A stretch of DNA of 43,881 nucleotides from Hadarchaeum sp964343275 (GTDB lineage: Archaea; Hadarchaeota; Hadarchaeia; Hadarchaeales; Hadarchaeaceae). The translations under genes were made by a program, and so were the position numbers. The stretch covers positions 1-43,881 of the forward strand of contig CAYFIY010000011.1 of NCBI GenBank assembly GCA_964343275.1. Reading direction: 5' to 3'. The notes under the pieces were generated by a model that saw nothing but the letters and a program-made list of their open reading frames with translations, was not told the origin of the DNA and made no database searches. The number at the start of each line of letters is the position of its first letter. The stretch's first letter is position 1. Positions 24,928 to 32,253 of the stretch are shown here, one piece after another.

Positions 24928-24981
24928 GGGCTGCTGAAAACCTAAGCAGTTAAATGATTTGGCATTGTATTATCAACGCGC
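24928..24981 (+). repeat. 54-bp conserved element, copy A
   Basis: Starts GGGCTGCTGAAAACC and ends TATTATCAACGCGC. It matches the reverse complement of 41169-41222 at 52 of 54 positions, with CATAAAAA conserved just upstream in both. The first part can form a stem CTGCT/AGCAG around a GAAAACCTA loop. It ends 16 bp before the TATA box of the flavoprotein gene at 25030. It could be a regulatory site or a small RNA gene. Confidence 0.75.
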
Positions 24982-24997
24982 GAAAATCTTAGGAAGA

Positions 24998-25005
24998 TTT
25001 ATATG
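24998..25005 (+). promoter_or_regulatory. TATA box for the gene at 25030
   Basis: TTTATATG preceded by a purine-rich AGGAAGA (BRE-like) lies about 25 bp before the ATG at 25030, the spacing for an essentially leaderless transcript. Confidence 0.55.
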
Positions 25006-25029
25006 TGTCATTTCTGAAAATTAGAACAT

Positions 25030-26637
25030 ATGGCCGAACGAGTCCAAAAGGATTCATCTTACTTGAATGGGATGTCAACGTCAGGGACGCGAACAAGGGT
25101 GAAAGACGTATGCCCAACAAGTGGGATGTGTTCTATCTGCATCAAAGAATGTCCAATGCTGTGCGAAGTAGGTTATTCCGCATTTCGGGGCAGAGAAGTT
25201 CTCTACCCATCGCCATTTTATTTTGGGGAGAGTACCGCAGCGTCTCTAAAAAATTATGACCTCGACTGGTCGCACTTCAACATATTATCCAGATTAAGAG
25301 GTGCCGATGGAATCGAACCAGATTCGGATATTGCCCTTTTCGAAAATGTTGACATAAAGTCAAATATGGGGGGAATACCACTAAAGATGCCACTTGCGAG
25401 CGGCGCCTTCGGCTCCACCATGGTGGCAAAGAAATACTGGGATGGTCTAGCAGTCGGCGCAGCCCTTTCAGGCATAATACTCATAATAGGGGAGAACGTC
25501 TGCGGGGTTGATCCCAAGAGCAAGTTCAAAGAGGGAAAAATCGCATACTCCGAAGAACTTGAAAAGAGAGTCAAAAGGTTCAGAGAATTTTGGGATGGGA
25601 AGCATGGGGACGTGGTGGTGCAGACAAACGTTGAAGATCAGCGCAACGGCGTAGACGTTTATGCAATTTCCAAAGTAGAAGTAAACGTGATAGAACGGAA
25701 ATGGGGACAAGGAGCGAAAGCAATTGGTGGGGAAATAAGACTTTCCGAATTGGATAGGGCAATTTCATTAAAGAAGCGAGGATATGTTGTGTTGCCAGAT
25801 CCTGAAGACCTTGAAGTCCAGAAAGCTTTCAAAGCTGGATTCTTCAAGAGCTTCGAGAGACACAGCAGGGTGGGCATGCCAGCTGATAGGGATTTCGTGG
25901 AGGACATAGAATGGCTTAGGGAACAAGGTGCAAAAAAGGTAACCTTGAAAACAGGAGCTTATCGTCCGGTTGATACCGCATGGACCATGAAGGTCGCCTC
26001 GGAAGCAAAGATTGACTATGTGACTTTCGATGGAGCTGGAGGTGGCACGGGCATGAGCCCAGTGACCATGATGAATGAGATGAGCACTCCAACGGTCTAT
26101 TTGGAGGCGCAAATTCTAAAATGTGCTCAAATCCTGAAAAAGAAGGGTCGACATCTGCCAGACATAAGCATGGCCGGTGGCTTCATAAACGAGGGGCAGA
26201 TTTTCAAGAGTATCGCTATGAGCAACTTCGGCGAAGAACCAATAATCAAAGGGATAACTATGGCCCGCGCGCCACTAACTGCAGTCATGAAATCATCCTA
26301 TTTCGTGGAACTCGCTGAAGAGAAAAAATTACCTCACGATTTCGCAAAACGATACGGCACCACCCCGGAAAAGTTCTTCATCAGGGTACCATTCATCAGA
26401 GAAGAATACGGAGAAAGGTCCAAAAACATTATATTCCCAGCCGTGGGTCTGCACACTTATTATTCTGACAGGTTGGGCTTGGGACTTAAACAATTGATGG
26501 CTGGAGCTAGGAAATGGAAACTTGACCTAATCAACAGAGGAGACATTGCGGCGTTGACGGAGAGAGCTTCGAAAGTGACCGATATACCCATGATGAACGA
26601 AGTTGAAGCTGAAATGTTCGATCAGATTCTTGAATAA
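25030..26637 (+). CDS. FMN-binding glutamate-synthase-like protein
   Basis: 535 residues. A short N-terminal cysteine cluster (VCPTSGMCSICIKECPML) precedes a TIM barrel of the glutamate synthase alpha-subunit FMN/FeS type. Features include MPLASGAFGSTM, KKVTLKTGAYRPVDTA, VTFDGAGGGTGMSP, MAGGFINEGQIFK and ITMARAPLTAVM. The glutaminase domain of GltB is absent, and with it the certainty that glutamate is the product; related archaeal proteins are annotated only as FMN-binding glutamate synthase family. Start ATG 25030 fits a leaderless promoter. The upstream 54-bp element also occurs at the polyprenyl synthetase, which raises the possibility of co-regulation with that locus. Confidence 0.8.
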   Translation: MAERVQKDSSYLNGMSTSGTRTRVKDVCPTSGMCSICIKECPMLCEVGYSAFRGREVLYPSPFYFGESTAASLKNYDLDWSHFNILSRLRGADGIEPDSDIALFENVDIKSNMGGIPLKMPLASGAFGSTMVAKKYWDGLAVGAALSGIILIIGENVCGVDPKSKFKEGKIAYSEELEKRVKRFREFWDGKHGDVVVQTNVEDQRNGVDVYAISKVEVNVIERKWGQGAKAIGGEIRLSELDRAISLKKRGYVVLPDPEDLEVQKAFKAGFFKSFERHSRVGMPADRDFVEDIEWLREQGAKKVTLKTGAYRPVDTAWTMKVASEAKIDYVTFDGAGGGTGMSPVTMMNEMSTPTVYLEAQILKCAQILKKKGRHLPDISMAGGFINEGQIFKSIAMSNFGEEPIIKGITMARAPLTAVMKSSYFVELAEEKKLPHDFAKRYGTTPEKFFIRVPFIREEYGERSKNIIFPAVGLHTYYSDRLGLGLKQLMAGARKWKLDLINRGDIAALTERASKVTDIPMMNEVEAEMFDQILE

Positions 26638-26686
26638 TTTAATAACTTTGATTTAACAAAATCAACAGACGCCTTACTAATTTAGT

Positions 26687-27475
26687 CTACACTCGTCTCG
26701 CAAAAGTCAAATATCCTGTATGAGCTATCATTCGAGTGCTTGGCCTAGTACAATTTGATCTAACCTCAAAATCGCGAACGATACACTCAATTGTCCTGAT
26801 GTTGGCGAAGTTGAACTTCGGGAATTCGCGGTAGAGACGTTGCAGATGCTCTATGCATGGCGTGAAAGCAGCCAGATGCCCACCAGGTTTTAAGGCAAGG
26901 TTAGCGTGTGGAATAACAATCTCCGGCTGGGGCAAGTCTAATGTTATCAAGTCCACGTTCTTTTCCTCTATGCCAACATAAATATCATTGAGCTTTACTT
27001 CAACAAATTCATTAAGACCAGCGATTCGGATGTTTTCCTCCGCTATGGCGGCAAAGTCGTTTCGTACCTCATAACTTATAACTCGCCCGTTGGGCCGTAC
27101 CAAATTGCCTAAGAAAATAGCAAGGAACCCAGATCCGGTGCCAGAGTCCACTACAAAACTTCCAGGCCCCAATCCTGTGTGTGCTACTATCTGCCCAGCG
27201 TCCTTTGGCAATATTACCTGAGGTCCACGGCGTAGTTTTTGAAGGTAATCCACTATCGATGGTCGAATGACCGCGAAATCGCGTCCTATATGCGACTTCA
27301 ACCTGATCCCAGAATCATTTCCGATGGCCTCACCTAACTTGACCACTCCAAAGTCCGTGTGAAGTTCTTTATAGCCTACTTGGACAAGATAGTTCTTGCC
27401 GCGCTCATCAATTAAAATAACACGTTCGCCTTCAGAAATCATCGGATTCCCTGAGATATAAGTTGCCAAGTACAA
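26687..27475 (-). CDS. tRNA (adenine-N1) methyltransferase, TrmI type
   Basis: 262 residues. A small N-terminal beta domain (SEGERVILIDERGKNYLVQV) precedes a Rossmann methyltransferase: PKDAGQIVAHTGLGPGSFVVDSG-type motif I (VDSGTGSGFLAIFLG), YEVRNDFAAIAEENI, and the NPPY-like catalytic segment LITLDLPQPE. The family methylates A57/A58 of the T-loop with SAM; archaeal enzymes can modify both positions. The real start may be ATG 27442 (MISEGERV), which aligns better with the family; the longer version adds 11 residues. It stands alone between the flavoprotein gene and aspS. Confidence 0.86.
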   Translation of the reverse strand: MYLATYISGNPMISEGERVILIDERGKNYLVQVGYKELHTDFGVVKLGEAIGNDSGIRLKSHIGRDFAVIRPSIVDYLQKLRRGPQVILPKDAGQIVAHTGLGPGSFVVDSGTGSGFLAIFLGNLVRPNGRVISYEVRNDFAAIAEENIRIAGLNEFVEVKLNDIYVGIEEKNVDLITLDLPQPEIVIPHANLALKPGGHLAAFTPCIEHLQRLYREFPKFNFANIRTIECIVRDFEVRSNCTRPSTRMIAHTGYLTFARRV

Positions 27476-27585
27476 CTGTTATGCCTTCTGGTCTATTGCA
27501 GAGTCAATGGAGCGGATATTCGTTCGGTTTTTCAATTAGCTTCAAATGTGTTATCACTATTGTGGCATTCGGACACGATTTGATT

Positions 27586-28923
27586 TTAAGGAGCTAATCT
27601 GGATCTATCTCTTGGAAATAAAACACATTCTCGAATGTTGTCGGCACCAGAAAGAGCCATTGTTAACCGATCCAACCCCAGACCGAATCCAGCATGAGGT
27701 GGTAAAGCTCCATATTTAAAATTCATCAAATGGAATTCAAAGCTCTCTGGATTCAATCCATTTTCCTTCAACTGTTTGTGAAGAAGTCTCTCTTGATGTA
27801 TACGTGTGCCACCAGACGCTAGTTCTAAGTCCCCGAACATGAGGTCAAAGGCCTCCCCCAGCTTTGGATTTCCACTCTTTGGCATGGTATAAAAAGGCTT
27901 AATTGCAATGGGCCAGTCTGTGATGAAATAAGCACCACCAATAAGCCCAGCTAGTTTTTTCCCGACAGGCGTGGTAAAATCATCCCCCCACGGTATTTTT
28001 AATCCGGATGAATCAAGCTTGGCAAGAGCTTCGTCATAGGTAATACGGGGAAAGGGCTTTTTTGGAACTTCCAACTTCCGGCCAAGAACATTAATCTCTT
28101 CTGAAATTTTCTCATTTACTTGAGTAAAAGCACATAAGACCAACTCCTCGAGGATGTCCATAACATCTTCCGCCGTGGCATATGCAACCTCAATATCGAT
28201 TGACGTAGCCTCATTTAGGTGCCGAGTAGTATCGTGCTCCTCTGCCCTAAAAATTGGCCCGATTTCAAATACCCGTTCGAACGCCCCCGTGAGCACCTCC
28301 TTGTAGAGCTGAGGACTCTGGCTGAGGAAAGCCTCGCGGTCAAAATATGAAACGGGAAATAGAGCCGCTCCGCTTTCAGTAGCTGTGGCGACTAATTTGG
28401 GAGTGTTAACCTCCACAAACCCCAGTGAAACCAGATAATCGCGAGCTGTCTGGAGAACTTGATTTCTGATTTTGAATACGGCCAATGATTCAGGCCTGCG
28501 TAAATCCAAGCCGCGAGCATCAAGCCGTGTATCTAGGTTGGCCTTGACCCTTCCAGTTGGATCAAGAGGTAAAGGTGCGGAGGCCAAATTCAGAATCCTT
28601 ATCTCAGAAGGCACCACTTCCACCCCCTGAGGGGCCTGTTTGGCCTTCACGACCATCCCTTTCACCGCCACCGAAGATTCCTGGGTGAGAGTATTCAGCT
28701 TTGAAAGAGTTACTTTCTCGGTCTTCTTTTTAGTGGCAGTAATTTGAATTGACCCTTTGATGTCGTGCAAGACGAAGAACTTGATTCCGCCTAAATCACG
28801 TGTATCGCCCACTCGCCCCATCACCACAACCTCTTTCCCCTCCAAATTTTCGGTAAACTCACTGGATAGGTGAGTTCGACGCCAGTTTCCCATCTTGTCT
28901 AACTCCATGAAATCCCTACTCAA
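27586..28923 (-). CDS. aspS: aspartyl-tRNA synthetase, archaeal class IIb
   Basis: 445 residues. N-terminal OB anticodon-binding domain (KEVVVMGRVGDTRDLGGIKF), then the class II core: motif 2 in FRAEEHDTTRHLNEATSIDIE (given by FRAEEHDTTRHLNE) and motif 3 in GFGLGLDRLTMALSG with NIRECVLFPRD at the end. Length fits the archaeal/eukaryal type without the bacterial insertion domain. It charges tRNA-Asp and, if non-discriminating, also tRNA-Asn; this depends on whether an AsnRS exists and cannot be judged here. Overlaps the upstream KH-protein gene by 8 bp. Internal ATG 28893 would align better with the usual archaeal start. Confidence 0.93.
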   Translation of the reverse strand: MSRDFMELDKMGNWRRTHLSSEFTENLEGKEVVVMGRVGDTRDLGGIKFFVLHDIKGSIQITATKKKTEKVTLSKLNTLTQESSVAVKGMVVKAKQAPQGVEVVPSEIRILNLASAPLPLDPTGRVKANLDTRLDARGLDLRRPESLAVFKIRNQVLQTARDYLVSLGFVEVNTPKLVATATESGAALFPVSYFDREAFLSQSPQLYKEVLTGAFERVFEIGPIFRAEEHDTTRHLNEATSIDIEVAYATAEDVMDILEELVLCAFTQVNEKISEEINVLGRKLEVPKKPFPRITYDEALAKLDSSGLKIPWGDDFTTPVGKKLAGLIGGAYFITDWPIAIKPFYTMPKSGNPKLGEAFDLMFGDLELASGGTRIHQERLLHKQLKENGLNPESFEFHLMNFKYGALPPHAGFGLGLDRLTMALSGADNIRECVLFPRDRSRLAP

Positions 28924-29464
28924 ATACTATCGTAAAATCCTTATGAGTTAAAGCACCCAGTGCAGACTGAATTTTTTCTTTGTCTTTAAATAAGCGCCTC
29001 ATATGCTGACGCTGGACCCTGATCTTATATTCTTTTCCCGATTTTGTGTAGAGAACATTTATCCCCAAGACTTTGGCTGGTGCCAAAAAATCTTGCACTA
29101 TCTTTCGTATGGTAGCTCCATCCTCGATAACACGAACCTTGTTGTTCAACACTTTTCCCAACTCTTGGACTATCCTACCTCCCCGCCCTACAAGAAATGG
29201 TATCTGCCCAGCTCCAACAGCTAAGATTATAAATCCGTCAACTTCTACTGCACTTTTGAAGCTTAACCCGCTAAGGTCCTGATGATTTTTGGTAAGATCA
29301 AATAAGGCGTAAGACACCTCAACGTCAAGCTTTGATATTTTACCATCCTCAAGCTTTTTACTGCAACCCTGACATAGGATGCTACTTTTAAGACAGATAT
29401 TGCATATCGGCGTTTGCAAGTTTACCAGTAGCCATTTGTCCCCATTGCTTTTAAGGAATATCAA
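28916..29464 (-). CDS. zinc-finger KH-domain RNA-binding protein (NusA-like)
   Basis: 182 residues. The N-terminus has a compact zinc site (ICNICLKSSILCQGC). The middle shows FLVGRGGRIVQELGKVL, a KH-type GxxG loop (GRGG), and a second degenerate KH region leads to RVQRQHMRRLFKDKEK. Archaeal homologues adjacent to aspS are annotated as NusA-like transcription elongation or KH proteins; the role is not established. Overlap with aspS by 8 bp suggests co-translation. The track start at 29464 is possible, and the later ATG or GTG codons before the cysteines are alternatives. Confidence 0.7.
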   Translation of the reverse strand: MIFLKSNGDKWLLVNLQTPICNICLKSSILCQGCSKKLEDGKISKLDVEVSYALFDLTKNHQDLSGLSFKSAVEVDGFIILAVGAGQIPFLVGRGGRIVQELGKVLNNKVRVIEDGATIRKIVQDFLAPAKVLGINVLYTKSGKEYKIRVQRQHMRRLFKDKEKIQSALGALTHKDFTIVFE

Positions 29465-29528
29465 TGAAAATTCTTATTTTAAACTAAACTCGCCGCAAAT
29501 TAAAAAAATAAAAAAGCACGGAAAGAGA

Positions 29529-29816
29529 TTACTTACCCTTCCCGAGCACAATTTCTATTGTAGAGACGTTCGTCTCACCGCTTTCCGTTTGCATAATCTC
29601 GGTTCCTATCGAAATATTTTGCACAAGCAGTCCTTGCAGGAATCTATTTCTGACTATTTCCGCGACATCGACAGCTCTGCTAATCGCTTTCCCTCTTGCC
29701 TTGAGGATGACATCACCGGTGCCCTGGTTGAATTGTGTTATCACTGCCAAGACGTAGTTCATCACTGGCTTAATCCCAATAAAAACCACATTTTCTCCTG
29801 ATTTTGCTTCAGTCAT
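29529..29816 (-). CDS. albA: Alba chromatin protein
   Basis: 95 residues. The core ENVVFIGIKPVMNYVLAVIT, with the acetylatable-type lysine in IGIKPVMNYV, then VILKARGKAISRAVDVAEIV and the flexible hairpin before VSTIEIVLGKGK, is that of Alba. Alba dimers bind DNA and RNA and compact the archaeal chromosome. ATG 29816 was chosen because AAGGAGGCAGAG lies directly upstream; a longer frame to 29867 lacks a ribosome-binding site and adds residues not in the family. Single gene with AT-rich flanks; TTTATAAGCG-like sequence (minus strand) upstream may be the TATA box. Confidence 0.92.
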   Translation of the reverse strand: MTEAKSGENVVFIGIKPVMNYVLAVITQFNQGTGDVILKARGKAISRAVDVAEIVRNRFLQGLLVQNISIGTEIMQTESGETNVSTIEIVLGKGK

Positions 29817-29927
29817 TTTCTCTGCCTCCTTAGTATTTTGTTCGATTTTTCTCAATTCAAAAGGCAATTATTACCTTTCGATTGATTATTATTTGGTTTG
29901 AACAACGCTTATAAATAGCTTACGGAA

Positions 29928-30332
29928 CTAGGGAGACGCTATCTTCCTAGCAAGTTGAACCATCCGGCGTTCAATTCTGTCCCTCAGCTCATCCACGTTT
30001 TCCGCTCCCTTCGCCATTTCGTTATAGTCGATCAAATCATCTATCAGAATTTCTACGGTCTCTTTCTCCAAAATTCCGGCGTAAATTGACAATTCTAGGG
30101 TGTGAAATGATCGCATTATAGCATCTCGCCCCTTTTTCCAACGTTTCCAGGCTCCAGGCCTATTTATACGTAATTTTTTTCCTATTTTTTCGAAGGTCGC
30201 ATCCTCATTCCAATAATAAAGTAACATGGCTCGGACGGTTTTTTCATCCAGATGGGACCTCTCGAGTAGAGCCCGCGCGAGTAGATTTCCACGCAACCAA
30301 TTTTCAGCCTTGATTGATCTCCCGCTTTTCAA
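29928..30332 (-). CDS. HTH protein of unknown function, sigma-region-4-like helix
   Basis: 134 residues. The centre reads ATFEKIGKKLRINRPGAW and continues KRWKKGRDAIMRSF, a helix-turn-helix pattern like region 4 of sigma factors or related HTH proteins; archaea lack sigma factors, so this is only a fold resemblance. The rest is helical and charged, without cysteines or membrane segments. The TTG start at 30332 has GGAGATGA 5 bp upstream. It follows the AAA+ gene by 61 bp, and that gap contains a perfect palindrome over the likely promoter, so it may also be transcribed alone. I cannot name a family. Confidence 0.55.
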   Translation of the reverse strand: MKSGRSIKAENWLRGNLLARALLERSHLDEKTVRAMLLYYWNEDATFEKIGKKLRINRPGAWKRWKKGRDAIMRSFHTLELSIYAGILEKETVEILIDDLIDYNEMAKGAENVDELRDRIERRMVQLARKIASP

Positions 30333-30345
30333 TTAAGTCATCTCC

Positions 30346-30368
30346 TTGTTTCCTATTTTAGGAAACAA
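30346..30368. promoter_or_regulatory. perfect palindrome before the HTH gene
   Basis: TTGTTTCCTA-TTT-TAGGAAACAA: 10-bp perfect arms around 3 bases, 13 bp before the TTG start at 30332 on the minus strand. A TATTTATT stretch lies just upstream (minus strand), so the palindrome would overlap the transcription start. This is a classic operator arrangement. Confidence 0.55.
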
Positions 30369-30393
30369 AAATAAATAGTTGTCGGTGTAGGCG

Positions 30394-31272
30394 CTACCTG
30401 AGGAAAGGTAAGATGCGTCCCAATATCGAAACCCTGTTCGCTTTGTTAACCAAGCGTGCATCGATGGGCACATCTAATGATGACGCAAGATGTAAAGCCC
30501 TGCTAGCCACTTTCAGGGCCAGCCTAGGTACTCCTTTACTGAGTTTGTAGATGGCCTCGAAGCCGTCTGGGGCTAGGAGTCCATCATAATTTATGCACCC
30601 CCCGCTCGTTAGCCGAAGTTTTAGCAAATTTTTGATGGTTTCGCTGCCCATCGGGTACAAACTCACACGCAACTGAACGCGATCTAAAAGCGCTGGCACT
30701 TTATTTAAAAAACGTTCCATCTGCTGGTATTCCCCATTGATGAGTATGGAAATATTGGCTATATCTGAAAGTACCCGTAAAAACTCGCCTATTTCCTGAA
30801 CGTTAGCCCCGGTTTCCGGTATATCATCAATTATTATCACCAAACGCTCTTGATGATCTTGATTCCACCTTCGTATGACATCAAAAAGGCTAGCATTGCC
30901 CTTGTCGACCTTCATCTCAAGCGAAAGAAGTATGGCACGAAGAATCTCAGCGGAAGAGTTGTAGGCCGCTCCGTGAACGAAAACAGGAATAATCTGTCTG
31001 GAATGATTATCCATGAAAAGACTCTCCTCCCTGAGCGCGGAAAAAATGAATTCGCACAATGTCGTTTTTCCCATACCCAAACCACCAGTGAGAACCCCCA
31101 CTTTTCCCTCGGACAGTACCTGCTTCATTTTTCTGATATCTTCTTGCTGAGATGGGTAAAAAGAGTCAATAGAAGGTAGTTCAAAGCTAAATGGATCTTT
31201 TTTAAGACCCCAACGATTAATAAAGCCTTCATATCGCTTATCTCGTCCTATTTTTTCATCAAAAATGGTCAT
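30394..31272 (-). CDS. ExeA/TniB-like AAA+ ATPase
   Basis: 292 residues. N-terminal lead FINRWGLKKDPFSFELPS is typical of ExeA-type ATPases. Walker A GGLGMGKTTL lies near residues 59-68, Walker B RLVIIIDDIPE near 140, sensor-like ISILINGEYQQM near 175, and a C-terminal helical lid LSKGVPRLALKVASRALHLASS. Relatives serve in secretion (ExeA), transposition target choice (TniB) or origin recognition (Orc1/Cdc6 is a more distant cousin). No transposase or secretion gene is nearby. It overlaps the upstream MerR-HTH gene by 4 bp, so the two are a unit. Function in this setting is unknown. Confidence 0.78.
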   Translation of the reverse strand: MTIFDEKIGRDKRYEGFINRWGLKKDPFSFELPSIDSFYPSQQEDIRKMKQVLSEGKVGVLTGGLGMGKTTLCEFIFSALREESLFMDNHSRQIIPVFVHGAAYNSSAEILRAILLSLEMKVDKGNASLFDVIRRWNQDHQERLVIIIDDIPETGANVQEIGEFLRVLSDIANISILINGEYQQMERFLNKVPALLDRVQLRVSLYPMGSETIKNLLKLRLTSGGCINYDGLLAPDGFEAIYKLSKGVPRLALKVASRALHLASSLDVPIDARLVNKANRVSILGRILPFLR

Positions 31273-31895
31273 CTGAGAACCTCAATTTGGATTTCAAAGG
31301 CTTCATCTTTATCTGAAAGGTACCCTAGTGAACTCATCTTGTCACAGAATAACTTTACGACGGATTCGGGACACCGCGCGCGTGCAGCCAAATCTTGATA
31401 GGTGAATTTTTTCATAAGAGTTGCTGCCGATAGTAGATCTCCAAAGGCTGAGCGCAACATCAAGCTTGGAGGTTCTAGGTCATCAAGTAAATCATGCCGG
31501 AAAATATCTTTTGAGCGGACAACCTTAACAAGTTTGTCTTTTTTAGTCTTTTTTAGTTTTTCTTCCTTGATTAATACTTTAAATGGTTTTTTAAGATTTA
31601 TTTCTGATTTTTCGGGTATTTTATGTAGTTTTTCTGGATTAATATCCATTTTATCTGATAAATCGGAGGGTTCCTCGGGATTTATCCGCGGTTTTTTTAG
31701 TATAGTTTCAGTTTTTTCTGGCTTAAAGTGACTGATATTTCCAATAATCCTTAAAATTTCGCTTTCCGGAATCAATCTCCTGTTTCCAGGGGTCCTGACA
31801 CATCTAATTTTCCCTTTTTTGTCCCATCTCTGAATAGTTTTGTTGCTCACTCGAAGAATTTCCCTAGCCTCTTTTAAAGTATGCATTTTCTCCAT
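31269..31895 (-). CDS. MerR-like HTH protein with proline/lysine-rich linker and C-terminal winged helix
   Basis: About 208 residues from ATG 31895. The MerR/excisionase-like domain (HTLKEAREILRVSNKTIQRW, KGKIRCVRTPGNRRLIPESE) is joined by a repetitive linker of P-E-K-x-x-I units (residues ~60-130) to a C-terminal domain resembling a winged helix (ATLMKKFTYQDLAARARC, VVKLFCDKMSSLGYL). An ATG at 31913 adds six residues but lies about on or upstream of the predicted transcription start, so 31895 or 31886 is more likely. The promoter carries a 10-bp-phased TGTCC array, suggesting that this protein binds its own promoter. Partner of the AAA+ gene by 4-bp overlap. Confidence 0.72.
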   Translation of the reverse strand: MEKMHTLKEAREILRVSNKTIQRWDKKGKIRCVRTPGNRRLIPESEILRIIGNISHFKPEKTETILKKPRINPEEPSDLSDKMDINPEKLHKIPEKSEINLKKPFKVLIKEEKLKKTKKDKLVKVVRSKDIFRHDLLDDLEPPSLMLRSAFGDLLSAATLMKKFTYQDLAARARCPESVVKLFCDKMSSLGYLSDKDEAFEIQIEVLR

Positions 31896-31896
31896 A

Positions 31897-31960
31897 CGTC
31901 CACAGATGTCCATATATGTCCTATCTTATAAGCTTAACCTTTACATGTCCTTAATTGTCC
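31897..31960. promoter_or_regulatory. helically phased TGTCC operator array around a TATA box
   Basis: TGTCC (CGTCC once) starts at 31897, 31907, 31917, then 31946 and 31956. Spacings are 10, 10, 29 and 10 bp, so all sites lie on one DNA face. In the 29-bp gap is a TATA box (CTTATAAG around 31926-31933). The sites flank and follow the box, overlapping the start region of the MerR-like gene on the minus strand. Confidence 0.7.
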
Positions 31961-32253
31961 ATAATTAACAAATAAAGAAGATCCTAATTAAATTGAACCT
32001 AGAATGGTCATTAATAAAATTATTACCTATTGATAGCCACGGTAAAAGTCAATAATTATCCTTTTTTTGGCAAAATTTGGCCATTTTTACCGTTTTTATC
32101 CTCTCATTACACTGATATAAGTGGCTAGGAAACCTCATTTCTCTGATATAATTTTTGACCACTTATGTCTATATTTATTTAGTGTCTAGATTTGTCAATT
32201 TTATTCCACATAATATTAAATGTCTAATAGTATCATATTTAGTCTACTAATGT
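31961..32253. other. AT-rich non-coding region with further phased repeats
   Basis: No gene seen. It holds GGTAAAA (32041-32047) inverted against TTTTACC (32085-32091), a TTTGGC direct repeat 10 bp apart (32066, 32076), an imperfect repeat containing CTGATATAA (32112, 32143), and TGTCTA-like units at 32166, 32183, 32193, 32221, 32241 and 32251, several 10 or 20 bp apart. The composition is origin-like or centromere-like, but no function is shown. Confidence 0.45.

Noticed and set aside
25005..25259. 84-codon frame at the start of the flavoprotein gene
   Set aside because: It overlaps the real gene at 25030 in another frame and has no family features.
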